Assembly (NCBI RefSeq): GCF_018156225.1
Contig: NZ_JAGTAR010000003.1
Span: 178,586 to 242,585, forward strand
Direction of reading: 5' to 3'
Length of the DNA stretch: 64,000 nucleotides
DNA from: Carboxylicivirga sediminis
GTDB lineage: Bacteria > Bacteroidota > Bacteroidia > Bacteroidales > Marinilabiliaceae
Position 1 is the stretch's first letter, and each line of letters opens with the position of its first letter. A model generated the notes under the pieces. That model was not told where the DNA came from. It worked only from the letters and a program-made list of their open reading frames with translations, and ran no database searches. A program made the position numbers and the translations under genes. This document shows, in pieces, positions 1-9,456 of this stretch.

Positions 1-137
1 TCTGTACATTATTACATTACATGATTTTCATCAGGCTATCGCTAAAATTCACAAACAATTGATTATACAACCATTAACTCCCGAATCAAATTAGCAATAA
101 AAAGCTTTGAATTTCAGCCAAAAATCTTTTCTTAAGC

Positions 138-173
138 AAAAAAGCCTGACACCAAATCTATGGCATCAGGCTT
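138..173 (-). terminator. Terminator of the S9 peptidase gene
   Basis: An imperfect inverted repeat (AAGCCTGA arm at 142-149, TCAGGCTT arm at 166-173) lies just downstream of the reverse-strand peptidase gene. Read on the minus strand it is followed by a run of T, the normal form of a factor-independent terminator. Confidence 0.75.
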
Positions 174-195
174 ATAAGCTATTTTACATCTTGGT

Positions 196-2334
196 TTACA
201 AGAAATCGTCGAAATACCTTGTTACTTTTTCCATGAGATGAATACGGTCCCGACCAATTACATTATGCTCATGACGTGGGTATGCGAAGTAATCTATCTG
301 CACCCTATTCTTAACACATTCGCGCACAAATGTCAGACTATGCTGCCAAACCACAACCGGATCGATAGCCCCATGAACTACCAACAAACGTCCTTCAATG
401 TTATTTACTTTCCCATTCAGATTGGCCAATTCATAACCTTCGGGATTCTCCTGTGGCATATCCATATAGCGTTCGCCATACATAATCTCATAATATTTCC
501 AGTCAATAACCGGTCCACCTGCTACGCCCACCTTAAATACCTCAGGATGCTGAGTCATCATTGAGATAGTCATGAAACCACCATAGCTCCAACCATGCAC
601 ACCGATGCGCTCTGTATCAACATATGGTAATGATTTCAAATACTCTATGCCCTGCATTTGATCTTCCACCTCCAACTGCCCCAATTGGCGATGAATGGCC
701 TGCGCAAATGCCTTTCCTTTATTGGCTGTCCCACGGTTGTCCAGAGTGAAAGCAATGTAGCCTTTTTGAGCCATATATAATTGCCATCCCCGGGCACCAG
801 CCAGCCAGCGATTCTGAACCATTTGCGAATGCGGTCCTCCATACACGTATACGATGACCGGATACTTTTTAGCTGGATCAAATCCTACAGGTAACACCAT
901 TCGTGCATCCAATTCAAATTGCCCATCTTTGGTTTTTAATTTAACCAACTCTACCTTTCCAGTTTCAATCCCTTTATACGGATTATCTACAACATGTAAT
1001 GTTTTAATTAAACACCCTTGCGTATCCTTCAGGTTAGTCTTTGAAGGCACATTAAGCGAGGAGAAATTGGTAATGGCATAACGACCATCCTTACTTATTT
1101 TTGCACGATGAACGCCTTGCTCACTAGATATGCGCGTCATCTTACCCGAGGACAAGCTCACTTTGTAAATATGACGCTCTAAAGCCTCTTCTTTAGTGGA
1201 TTCAATAAAAATATTTTTGCCAGCAGCATCAAATCCAAGTACATTGGTTACTTCCCAGTTGCCATTTGTCAATTGCTTTTTAAGTTTTCCATCAAGGCTG
1301 TAAATGTAAAGATGATTATAACCGTCTTTCATCGATTGCCAGATGAACTCACTTTTACGCTTAGGAATAAATAATGCAGGGTGTTGTGGTTCGGTCCATT
1401 TATCATCCTTCTCTTCAAACAAAGTGGCCACCAATTCTCCAGTTGTGGCACTATACTTTTTAAGCTGCATATGATTTTGCTCTCTGTTCAGCTCTGCAAT
1501 TAATATAAACTGATTATCAGGGGTCCAGCAAACGTTTGTAAAGAAGCGATCATATGGAGCGCCTGTATTTAAGTAAATGGTTTCTTCAGTAGCAAGGTTG
1601 TAAATCCCAACTGTTACCTGATGGCTACTCATACCGGCCATGGGGTATTTAACGTTCTCCAACTTGGCAACTCGCTCATCTACATTAACAAGCGGATAAT
1701 CACTGACCATTGAGTTATCTTCGCGATAAAAAGCCAGCGAGCCACCATCGGGCGACCAAAATGTTCCCTTATTGATACCGAATTCATTGCGATGCACAGT
1801 ATGACCAAAAATCACATCGTCACCTTCTTTTCCGGCCACAAAAACCGGCTCGTTATTATTCGATTGTATAAATAAATCATTTCCGACAGTGTAGGCCACC
1901 TGAGCGTTATCTGTATTCAAATCAAAATTTTGCCCATTCTTAGCTTTGCCTACGAACATGGTTATCCGACCTTCGCTTTGATCGACAGTATAGAAACCAC
2001 TGTTTGTTGTGAACGAAAAAGACGAGGCCGTTTCCCATTTCAATGCCGGCAACCGTTTCAATTCCGTATGATCTTCTTGCTTTAGGATGTTATTAAGCCA
2101 ATTTAAATCAAACAGAAACAATGCTTTTTCATCTTTAATACCCTGCACCATCACCGAATCTTTTCGTTGAATGACCAGCTGGTTCATGTCTCCTCTAAAA
2201 CTAACATTTAAAGCTCTTGGATAGTAGTTATATACTGTTTTTCCTCCATAAATAACATCTTCCAGCGATAACTGCCCCTCAGCAGGATGCAGACTAATTA
2301 TGGCTAGAAACAAGATTAAGATTTGCCTCTTCAT
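196..2334 (-). CDS. Secreted S9 family peptidase (dipeptidyl peptidase IV-like)
   Basis: Serine exopeptidase of the S9B (DPP IV/prolyl tripeptidyl peptidase) family, which removes short N-terminal peptides after proline in the periplasm or at the cell surface. A signal peptide covers about the first 20 residues, a beta-propeller region follows, and an alpha/beta-hydrolase domain makes up the last 250 residues. The nucleophile motif GWSYGGFM puts Ser at 583, the Asp of GAIDP is at 658, and the likely catalytic His of the RHEHNV segment is 690. The IDW..YE segment after the nucleophile is typical of S9B. The length of 712 residues is normal. It is a single gene with its own terminator. Exact substrate preference (di- or tripeptidyl) cannot be read from the sequence. 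Confidence 0.93.
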   Translation of the reverse strand: MKRQILILFLAIISLHPAEGQLSLEDVIYGGKTVYNYYPRALNVSFRGDMNQLVIQRKDSVMVQGIKDEKALFLFDLNWLNNILKQEDHTELKRLPALKWETASSFSFTTNSGFYTVDQSEGRITMFVGKAKNGQNFDLNTDNAQVAYTVGNDLFIQSNNNEPVFVAGKEGDDVIFGHTVHRNEFGINKGTFWSPDGGSLAFYREDNSMVSDYPLVNVDERVAKLENVKYPMAGMSSHQVTVGIYNLATEETIYLNTGAPYDRFFTNVCWTPDNQFILIAELNREQNHMQLKKYSATTGELVATLFEEKDDKWTEPQHPALFIPKRKSEFIWQSMKDGYNHLYIYSLDGKLKKQLTNGNWEVTNVLGFDAAGKNIFIESTKEEALERHIYKVSLSSGKMTRISSEQGVHRAKISKDGRYAITNFSSLNVPSKTNLKDTQGCLIKTLHVVDNPYKGIETGKVELVKLKTKDGQFELDARMVLPVGFDPAKKYPVIVYVYGGPHSQMVQNRWLAGARGWQLYMAQKGYIAFTLDNRGTANKGKAFAQAIHRQLGQLEVEDQMQGIEYLKSLPYVDTERIGVHGWSYGGFMTISMMTQHPEVFKVGVAGGPVIDWKYYEIMYGERYMDMPQENPEGYELANLNGKVNNIEGRLLVVHGAIDPVVVWQHSLTFVRECVKNRVQIDYFAYPRHEHNVIGRDRIHLMEKVTRYFDDFL

Positions 2335-2630
2335 CAGATATATTTTAATTAATTAGATTATAATTTTTTACTCAACAACGCAATAATATCGTAGCGATTA
2401 AAGTTATCAATCAAGTGCATAATTGGTAAAATATTGTCAACTAAACAATGAGAAAAGTAATTAGTTTGATCTTTAATATGGGGTAAAGCCGTATGTAACA
2501 AACCAAACACACAGTTTAGGCGCTTTAAGTTTTTTTATTTTTTTTGCGCTATCAAACCTAATAATTGACAACTTTTGAATATCTTTCTGAAAATTTTGAA
2601 CCTGTAAAATCTCGATAAAGCGCTAATAAA

Positions 2631-3068
2631 ATGAAAAAGCACCCAATTATTTTCTTGCTACTAGCAGTTATTGCTTTATTCTCTCCTCTGAAATTAAACT
2701 CACAAGAAGATGTGTTATTCAACAATTGTATTAACCAGCTTAAATCACCATTTGTAGCCAGTGGTCAGCCTTTCAGAGCTTTTTTAACAGGTACTGAAGT
2801 CGCAGAATTTCATACAACTTTTTTCTCAGGAAGCATGTATCGTGTTGTAGCATGCAGCCATGAGGATAATAATATTCTCTTTTCTATTTACGATAAAGAG
2901 CGAAACCTGCTCTTTTCAAATGAACAATTTGAAGCAGCCGGTTCATGGGACTTTAAAATTGAAGGCTCGGTTGAGTGCATTGTTGAGGCTCGTTTAAATC
3001 CTAATAAATCAACTTCTGGTATTGCCATGTTAATGATTGGATTCAAAAGCTTAGAGGCCTTCAATTAA
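2631..3068 (+). CDS. Small secreted protein of unknown function
   Basis: 145 residues with a clear signal peptide (charged MKKH start, hydrophobic stretch to about residue 20, then SQ as a cleavage region). The mature part is about 120 residues, predicted mainly beta, and contains three cysteines. I do not recognise the family. It lies 70 bp upstream of the large ABC transporter on the same strand and may share its transcript, which hints at a role at the envelope but does not show one. Confidence 0.75.
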   Translation: MKKHPIIFLLLAVIALFSPLKLNSQEDVLFNNCINQLKSPFVASGQPFRAFLTGTEVAEFHTTFFSGSMYRVVACSHEDNNILFSIYDKERNLLFSNEQFEAAGSWDFKIEGSVECIVEARLNPNKSTSGIAMLMIGFKSLEAFN

Positions 3069-3138
3069 TCATCAAAAGGCCCTTACAAATAAAGGAAATT
3101 AATACATCTACCTCACAGAGGTTACCTGAATATGCAGT

Positions 3139-6100
3139 ATGAGCGAAGAAATATTAAAAGCCCTGATACAGCTGTTTGCGCTCATTGCATTTCCCAGAAC
3201 TGAAATAAAATCACGCAGAATAATTGTTAAGTCATTTTTAAATCAACAACTTAACACTAGACTCGTCGAAGATTATCTGCTATTATTCGATAAACTGCAA
3301 GGCGAACATGAGCAGCGCCTGTCTGACAAAGATAAATTCTATAAACGTCATGCAGCCAGCTCTGTAAAAGTTCTTAAGATTGCAACAGGTATCAACGAAG
3401 CACTTACCTATTACCAGAAACTTATTGTATTGATTCAACTAATAGAGTTTCTGAATATTGATGTTGGCATGAGTGATTATGAGCGTGAGTTTATTGAAAC
3501 AGTCGCACTCACCTTTAATATTCCGCAAGAAGAGTATCAGTCAATAATATCTTTTGTTACAAGTTCGTTTAACGCAGTACCCGATGCCAATAACGTATTA
3601 ATTGTCGACAGCATACCCCGTTACGAATCAACGGCTTTCAAACATTTATTCTGGGAGAACCTGAAAGGCGAATTACGTGTTATTCATTTAAAATCAGTCA
3701 ACCTATTTGCGTTCCGTTTTAATGGTAACATGGACCTGAGCATGAATGGGCAGCTGATAAACGAAGGAAGGGTACAGATTCTCAACCCAGGCAGTTCGCT
3801 CCGAAACAAGCTGATTGATACCATATTTTACAGTGATATTTTCAGTCAATTTATTACTGACAGCACTGAAAATGCCGTTGATTTCAGATGTGTTAATGTC
3901 GAATACCACTTTAGCAAGAAAGCCATTGGCTTGCATAAAACATCATTTGCAGCTAAATCAGGAAAGTTAGTCGGTATAATGGGTTCAAGTGGTGCTGGAA
4001 AAAGCACGTTGGTCAATGTTTTAAGCGGCATTAATGCCCCAACCAGAGGGCAGGTCTTAATTAATGATATTGATGTACATAAAAACCTGGATCAGGCAAA
4101 AGGCCTTATCGGCTATGTAGCCCAGGACGACCTGCTGATGGAAGATTTGACCGTGTATCAGAACCTGTATTACAATGCTAAGCTTTGCTTTGACAATTTG
4201 CCAGAATACCGTATTCGCCGGAAAGTGTTAAAGTTGCTTAGAAATCTGGGGCTCTACGAAATCCGTTTTATGAAAGTGGGCAGCCCGTTGAATAAGAAGA
4301 TTAGTGGCGGCCAGCGAAAACGTCTTAATATAGCCCTGGAACTTATCAGAGAACCATCCATATTATTTCTTGATGAACCAACATCTGGGTTGTCATCACG
4401 CGATTCAGATAACATCATTGACCTGCTCAAAGAATTATCGATTAGAGGCAAACTGGTATTTGTAGTCATCCACCAACCGTCATCAGCTATCTTTAAAATG
4501 TTCAACCAGCTGCTGGTGCTTGATACTGGGGGCTACCTGATATACAATGGCGATCCCGTTGAAAGCGTTAATTATTTTAAGGCGTGTATCAACCATGCCA
4601 ATAGAGATGAGAGTGAATGTCCGACCTGCGGTAATGTTAATGTGGAACAGATACTGAACATTGTCAACTCACAGATACTGGATGAATACGGAAATTTTAC
4701 CCAAACCCGCCGTGTTGATCCCAAAGAATGGTATGATCTGTTTCATGAAGGCTGGGAGTCCATCGAACCACCAGCATCCGCTAACAGTGCGCTGCCCCCA
4801 AAAAGTTTTCAAATACCCAATAGAATAAAACAGCTCTTCATTTTTATGAAGCGCGACATTGTTTCTAAACTAGCCAATAAGCAATATCTATTAATTAACC
4901 TGCTTGAAACGCCAGTACTGGCACTTCTGCTAGCCACTATCATACGTTATTACGATGTTGATAATACCACCGATTCAGTATACAGCTTTGCAAAAAACCC
5001 TAACATAACTGTATACATAATTATTTCGGTTATTATCGCATTGTTTGTTGGACTCACGGTAAGTGCTGAGGAAATAATAAACGATCGTAAAATTCAACGG
5101 CGTGAATCATTTTTAAACCTTAGTCGCTTAAGCTATTTGTTTTCCAAGCTATTTATTCTCTCAGGACTATCAGCTATTCAGTCGGCTTTATTTGTGCTTA
5201 TTGGCAACTTTATCATTGAACTCGAAGGCATGTTCTTTCAATACTGGTTGATACTGTTTAGCTGCTCTGTTTTTGCCAACATATTAGGACTGAACATCTC
5301 TGACACATTTAAAAAGACGGTCAATATATACATTATCATCCCATTCTTAATCATTCCCCAATTAATACTTAGTGGCGTATTTATTAGTTTCGACAGGCTA
5401 AACCCTAGTATCTCAAGCCCCGAACGCATTCCATTATATGGTGAGATAATAACTGCCAGATGGGCATTTGAGGCCCTGGCGGTTGCCCAATACACCAGCA
5501 ATGAGTTTGATAAGGATTTTTACAGTTATGAAAAGCTTAAAAGTCAGGCAAAATATCGTAAAGAGTTTTGGATACCATCACTTAATAATCATCTACGTAA
5601 AATCGTCAATCAGACCAACGAAGAGCAAGCAACTAGTCATGAACAAATAACTTACTCTGCAAAGCTAATAAACAAAGAGTTAGAAAAACACCACCAACTC
5701 TACCCTAATCGTTCTGGTCAGCTTACACTTCTTTCTAATCACCAATCTGGATACAATCTGGATTCGGTAGATAACTACCTTCAGTATTTAAAAAACTACT
5801 ATAAGACACTATACAACAAATCCGATAACCGACTTGATGATAAAATAAAACAACTTACAAGCACAGAAGAAAATCGTAAAATTTACCTGGAAGCTAAAAG
5901 TAAGTATCACAATAACGATCTGGAACGCTTTGTAACCAACTCAAACAATTTTTTCTCCAATAAGATAATCGAATATGACGGTGAGCTATGGCAAAAGATT
6001 GATCCCATCTATCAGGATCCGGAGAGTCAGTTTCTGAAAGCTCATTTCCTGGCACCAACCAAACCCTTTGATCAAAGAAAAATAGATACCTATTATGCAA

Positions 6101-6228
6101 ACACCATTGTTATTTGGGTTATCAACCTTATCCTGTTTCTGATGCTTTATTTACGTGCACTGCCAGGCTTATTATCATTGCGCACTAAAACAATATGGTA
6201 CTTTAAGGACAGAAAAAAAACTGAATAA
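3139..6228 (+). CDS. ABCG-like ABC transporter, ATPase fused to permease, with N-terminal accessory domain
   Basis: Half-transporter with ATPase before membrane domain. Residues 1-150 are helical and resemble a TerB-like domain (inference). Residues 150-250 are a small beta-rich linker. The nucleotide-binding domain has Walker A GSSGAGKST at about 282-290, signature ISGGQRKRL, Walker B ILFLDEPTSGL and H-loop VIHQPSS. A four-cysteine-like patch (ESECPTCG) follows. The membrane part has about six segments, but a soluble loop of about 220 residues, rich in Lys, Glu and Asn, separates the last helix from the preceding ones. At 1029 residues it is far longer than a usual ABCG protein (about 600). 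The substrate is unknown. The stop codon sits inside the stem of the terminator. Confidence 0.88.
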   Translation: MSEEILKALIQLFALIAFPRTEIKSRRIIVKSFLNQQLNTRLVEDYLLLFDKLQGEHEQRLSDKDKFYKRHAASSVKVLKIATGINEALTYYQKLIVLIQLIEFLNIDVGMSDYEREFIETVALTFNIPQEEYQSIISFVTSSFNAVPDANNVLIVDSIPRYESTAFKHLFWENLKGELRVIHLKSVNLFAFRFNGNMDLSMNGQLINEGRVQILNPGSSLRNKLIDTIFYSDIFSQFITDSTENAVDFRCVNVEYHFSKKAIGLHKTSFAAKSGKLVGIMGSSGAGKSTLVNVLSGINAPTRGQVLINDIDVHKNLDQAKGLIGYVAQDDLLMEDLTVYQNLYYNAKLCFDNLPEYRIRRKVLKLLRNLGLYEIRFMKVGSPLNKKISGGQRKRLNIALELIREPSILFLDEPTSGLSSRDSDNIIDLLKELSIRGKLVFVVIHQPSSAIFKMFNQLLVLDTGGYLIYNGDPVESVNYFKACINHANRDESECPTCGNVNVEQILNIVNSQILDEYGNFTQTRRVDPKEWYDLFHEGWESIEPPASANSALPPKSFQIPNRIKQLFIFMKRDIVSKLANKQYLLINLLETPVLALLLATIIRYYDVDNTTDSVYSFAKNPNITVYIIISVIIALFVGLTVSAEEIINDRKIQRRESFLNLSRLSYLFSKLFILSGLSAIQSALFVLIGNFIIELEGMFFQYWLILFSCSVFANILGLNISDTFKKTVNIYIIIPFLIIPQLILSGVFISFDRLNPSISSPERIPLYGEIITARWAFEALAVAQYTSNEFDKDFYSYEKLKSQAKYRKEFWIPSLNNHLRKIVNQTNEEQATSHEQITYSAKLINKELEKHHQLYPNRSGQLTLLSNHQSGYNLDSVDNYLQYLKNYYKTLYNKSDNRLDDKIKQLTSTEENRKIYLEAKSKYHNNDLERFVTNSNNFFSNKIIEYDGELWQKIDPIYQDPESQFLKAHFLAPTKPFDQRKIDTYYANTIVIWVINLILFLMLYLRALPGLLSLRTKTIWYFKDRKKTE

Positions 6229-6255
6229 GCAACTATTGCTACTTATTCAGCTTTT
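6221..6255 (+). terminator. Terminator of the ABC transporter gene
   Basis: A perfect 9-bp inverted repeat (CTGAATAAG at 6221-6229, CTTATTCAG at 6242-6250) is followed by a short T-rich tail. The transporter stop codon at 6226-6228 lies within the left arm. Confidence 0.75.
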
Positions 6256-6279
6256 CAAATTTCTTTGAGTAGTTGGGTA

Positions 6280-6660
6280 TTACTCTTCCATTTCAATCAT
6301 TTTGAAAGGAATATTAATTATCGACTGGTAGTCTTCTCCTGCTTCAAACATGTCTTCATCATCTTCTTCATAATACCAGTTAATCTCAACCGGGTTTCCT
6401 TTTTTATGAATCAACTCAAGACGTTTAAAAATATCTAATATGCATTTTGAAGAACTGGTATTGAAATATTCTAACTGAATATTCACATTGGTTTCTTCAG
6501 AAGGTGCTTCTCCAAATTTCTCAAGCCAGTCAATTATTGGCTTGTAAAACTCAACAGAATTTTCAGGAATAGAGCGCCCCTTAATTTCAACTACTCCTTT
6601 TTCCCCATCTAGTCTTACAAATGGTGTCTTTGGACTTCCTTCGCGAATTATTGTTTCCAT
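6280..6660 (-). CDS. SiaC-family regulatory phosphoprotein (DUF1987)
   Basis: Partner-switching phosphoprotein. In Pseudomonas, SiaC is phosphorylated by SiaB and dephosphorylated by SiaA, and its state controls a diguanylate cyclase. The conserved core is present: G-R-S-x-P-E-N near the start, and a YFNTSSSK motif, whose Thr/Ser is the family's phosphorylation region, followed by an ILDIF helix. An open frame runs up to 6693, but the family normally starts at the internal Met used here (METIIREG), which leaves 16 bp after the upstream siaB-like gene. Its downstream target here is not visible, since no diguanylate cyclase lies next to it. Confidence 0.85.
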   Translation of the reverse strand: METIIREGSPKTPFVRLDGEKGVVEIKGRSIPENSVEFYKPIIDWLEKFGEAPSEETNVNIQLEYFNTSSSKCILDIFKRLELIHKKGNPVEINWYYEEDDEDMFEAGEDYQSIINIPFKMIEMEE

Positions 6661-6676
6661 ACTGGTAGCTATACGG

Positions 6677-7231
6677 TTAACTAATGTATACATCTAGCGA
6701 GAAAAAGATGTATTCATCATCAAATTGATAAAAATAATATTCTAATTTATTGCCTGTTTTTCGAACGATATCGAGCATTCCCAGGCCTCCCCCTCCTTTT
6801 TCAGAAAACTCATCGTTATTAAGTATATCCCTGTACAACATACGAACTTCTTCATCCGACAAGGAATTTACCTGATCAATTCGGTCTTTAATATAATTTA
6901 ATTTTTCCTTTTTCACAAAATTGCCTGTTGAAATGCGGTAAAAGGTGCCATCTTTACTTAAAATGATGATTCCAAAATTACTACTCTGTTCAACAGGTGC
7001 TGTACTTGGCGGCAAATCGACGTGATGGTACAAATTCTGCAAACTCTCCACAAACACATTGTAGACCTTTTTTCGAACACGATTTTTTTCATTTTTCATG
7101 TTCAAACTGTTCTCAATGGATTCTAATGCCTCAGATATCAACTCTGGTGTAATTCCTCCATTGTACTCCAGGATAATATCCCCTTGCTTTTTTTCTAGAT
7201 ACCAGTTTTTTAAATCAAATGCCATTGCCAA
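6677..7231 (-). CDS. SiaB-family protein kinase
   Basis: 184-residue kinase of the SiaB family, which has a GHKL-like fold and phosphorylates the SiaC-type substrate encoded next. The ATP-lid glycine box GGGGLGM is at residues 146-152, and an N-terminal helical part carries the VFVESLQNLYHH segment that resembles the N-box of GHKL ATPases. It is the first gene of a two-gene operon and is preceded by a TATATTTG -7 element. No PP2C-type SiaA phosphatase is adjacent, so the opposing phosphatase must be elsewhere. Confidence 0.83.
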   Translation of the reverse strand: MAMAFDLKNWYLEKKQGDIILEYNGGITPELISEALESIENSLNMKNEKNRVRKKVYNVFVESLQNLYHHVDLPPSTAPVEQSSNFGIIILSKDGTFYRISTGNFVKKEKLNYIKDRIDQVNSLSDEEVRMLYRDILNNDEFSEKGGGGLGMLDIVRKTGNKLEYYFYQFDDEYIFFSLDVYIS

Positions 7232-7246
7232 TGGTCTAATTGTCTA

Positions 7247-7254
7247 CAAATATA
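7247..7254 (-). promoter_or_regulatory. -7 promoter element of the siaB/siaC pair
   Basis: TATATTTG on the minus strand matches the Bacteroidota -7 consensus TAnnTTTG. It implies a leader of only about ten nucleotides before the kinase start. Confidence 0.5.
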
Positions 7255-7380
7255 GAAAAATATTAATACCGTCCGATTATGCACAAGTTTACATTAAATA
7301 CTGCATTTTCTGTTTATTTGATTGACTTATTTGGTCAATCCCTTGTAAATGCTGACAAAACACCTTTTTTAGCTGATATT

Positions 7381-8304
7381 TTATATACCCCCTCCTTCGG
7401 TATATAATACATCGCGTGGCTTAAACTGAATAATTTTCGATTTCGGAGCAACTGAGTTAGTAACCCAAACGTTTCCACCTATAACTGAACCGGCCCCCAC
7501 AGTGATACGCCCCAAAATAGTTGCCTGGGCATATATAACCACATCATCTTCAATTATTGGATGGCGAGGAATACCTTTGATTGGATTACCGTTTTCATCC
7601 AGTGGAAAGCTTTTAGCCCCCAGGGTAACCCCCTGAAAGAGTTTAACATTATTGCCAATAATAGAAGTGGCGCCTATAACAACTCCTGTACCGTGGTCAA
7701 TACTAAAGTACTCACCAATTGTTGCCCGTGGATGAATATCGATTCCAGTTTCAGAATGTGCCATTTCACTTATCATACGTGGAATCAACGGGACACCTAT
7801 AGTTAGCAGTGCATTAGCTATACGATAATTAGTAATGGCCCTAATGGCCGGATAGCAGAAAATAACTTCTCCTTTACTTTTAGCAGCCGGATCACCTAAG
7901 AAAGCTGCTTCAACATCAGTCACCAACATGCGTCTGATTTCAGGAAGCTTACTGATAAACTGACTGGCATAATCATGAGCAATACTTTTTCGTTCACTCA
8001 AATCAAATTTCTCGGGCATCTCACACATAAAACACAAGCCTGCAAAAATCTGATCGACTAAAATCGTATAGAGATTTTCAGTATTCACCCCAATATAATA
8101 GCTAACACTATCGGGACGTATTGAACTATCGCCATAATAACCAGGAAACAGAATCTCACGAGAAAGATTAACAACCTGTTCCAATGCACTTAACGAAGGC
8201 ATTTTATGGTCCTTAAAATGCGGATGACAAACACTTTTATAGCTTTGCTCCTGCGAGAGTTCGTTGATGGCTTTTTTAATTCTTGAAAAGTGGTCAGTGG
8301 TCAT
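7381..8304 (-). CDS. cysE: Serine O-acetyltransferase
   Basis: Makes O-acetylserine from serine and acetyl-CoA, the first step of cysteine synthesis. The N-terminal 180 residues are helical. The C-terminal third is a left-handed beta-helix of hexapeptide repeats, with HPRATIGEYFSIDHGTGVVIG carrying the active-site histidines and the GVTLGAKS loop typical of serine acetyltransferases. The form matches the EpsC-like enzymes of Bacteroidetes at about 300 residues. The start overlaps the end of the NadR-like gene by 4 bp, so the two are probably translationally coupled. No cysK lies nearby. Confidence 0.9.
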   Translation of the reverse strand: MTTDHFSRIKKAINELSQEQSYKSVCHPHFKDHKMPSLSALEQVVNLSREILFPGYYGDSSIRPDSVSYYIGVNTENLYTILVDQIFAGLCFMCEMPEKFDLSERKSIAHDYASQFISKLPEIRRMLVTDVEAAFLGDPAAKSKGEVIFCYPAIRAITNYRIANALLTIGVPLIPRMISEMAHSETGIDIHPRATIGEYFSIDHGTGVVIGATSIIGNNVKLFQGVTLGAKSFPLDENGNPIKGIPRHPIIEDDVVIYAQATILGRITVGAGSVIGGNVWVTNSVAPKSKIIQFKPRDVLYTEGGGI

Positions 8305-8837
8305 TGTTTACTGTTTAATAGTTGGTTAATATGATATTTTGCTTGCTCAATACGCGATTCACCATTACCCTTTATCACTTCATAGACAAAGTTATAGTTT
8401 TCCAGTTCTGATCGATAACGTTCAAACAGATACAATCTTTTTGATTCATTTTCCCTTATCCCATCATCTATCCACTCTATATCGGGATAGCACAATAAAT
8501 GCAGATCAATTGAAACACTGCCTATCAGTTCCTCCAACCATTCAGGAACTGAATTATAAACCTCAGCAAACCACACTTTTGTAATAATTAAAAAGGTATC
8601 GAAAACAACCAGCGATTGCCCTAAACCCAAAACTCGTTCATAACTGTCCTTCTGGTGTATGGCAATTTTTTCAACATCCTGATAAGTATATGGCCTGTTT
8701 AAACCTTCAACATATTCGCGGGCATACTCAGGTACCCACTGTCCTCCATAAATATCGCTTAACTGTTTCGATATACTGGACTTTGCTGTTGACTCAGGCC
8801 CTGTAAAAACAACTGTTACTGGTCGCTTAAGCTGCAT
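8301..8837 (-). CDS. NadR-like nicotinamide riboside kinase
   Basis: P-loop kinase related to the C-terminal ribosylnicotinamide kinase half of NadR. It would phosphorylate nicotinamide riboside to NMN inside the cell. The P-loop is GPESTAKSS (residues 13-21), and the EYAREYVE segment after it is characteristic of the family. At 178 residues it is the kinase domain alone, without the HTH or adenylyltransferase domains of enteric NadR. It overlaps the pnuC reading frame by 11 bp, so uptake and trapping of the riboside are coupled. Confidence 0.85.
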   Translation of the reverse strand: MQLKRPVTVVFTGPESTAKSSISKQLSDIYGGQWVPEYAREYVEGLNRPYTYQDVEKIAIHQKDSYERVLGLGQSLVVFDTFLIITKVWFAEVYNSVPEWLEELIGSVSIDLHLLCYPDIEWIDDGIRENESKRLYLFERYRSELENYNFVYEVIKGNGESRIEQAKYHINQLLNSKQ

Positions 8838-9435
8838 GTTTTGCCATTAATCGTTTCCACTCATAAAACCCGATGATAGCACCTATTGTGTAAATCACAA
8901 ACAGGAAACTATAAAAATACAATCCTTTATAGATATACATACCCATAGAAACACTATTAATTACCACCCAAAACAGCCAATGATGAATGTATTTACGAGC
9001 CAACAACCAAGTAGCCAAAATTGATGCTGCGGTAGTAAACGAATCCAAATAAGGCAAATCAGAACTGGCAATATCTACAAGTGCCGGAATATTCAATAAC
9101 GCGGCTAGCAAACCACAGTAAATAATTACTCCCGCCAAAAAGAGTTTAGTTAATAGTCTTGATGAAACAAGTTTAATGGGCACCTCTACCGAGTCATCAG
9201 AAGCCTGACCACTTAACCAGTACCACCATCCATAAATACTTATGGCAACATAATAGAATTGCAGTCCCATATCTGCATAGAGTGCCGACTGGTAGAATAC
9301 TACAATGGAAACACCTGATGCAATAATGCCCCAGGGCCATAGCCTGGGATTCTCGCGAATAGAGTATATTAAATAGATGATTGAAGCAACTGTTCCTGTC
9401 ACCTCAAGACCATACTGAGCAATAAATTCGTTCAT
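8827..9435 (-). CDS. pnuC: Nicotinamide riboside transporter PnuC
   Basis: Inner-membrane facilitator for nicotinamide riboside. About seven hydrophobic segments lie in 202 residues. The family's aromatic motifs are present, including YGWWYW near the middle and a Trp-rich HHWLFWVVIN segment in the second half, where substrate stacks. It begins 21 bp after the processing peptidase gene and overlaps the riboside kinase gene, which supports nicotinamide riboside rather than thiamine as substrate. No thiamine or NAD riboswitch is visible upstream. Confidence 0.9.
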   Translation of the reverse strand: MNEFIAQYGLEVTGTVASIIYLIYSIRENPRLWPWGIIASGVSIVVFYQSALYADMGLQFYYVAISIYGWWYWLSGQASDDSVEVPIKLVSSRLLTKLFLAGVIIYCGLLAALLNIPALVDIASSDLPYLDSFTTAASILATWLLARKYIHHWLFWVVINSVSMGMYIYKGLYFYSFLFVIYTIGAIIGFYEWKRLMAKHAA

Positions 9436-9456
9436 TGGTTAGGGTACAAACTTTAA

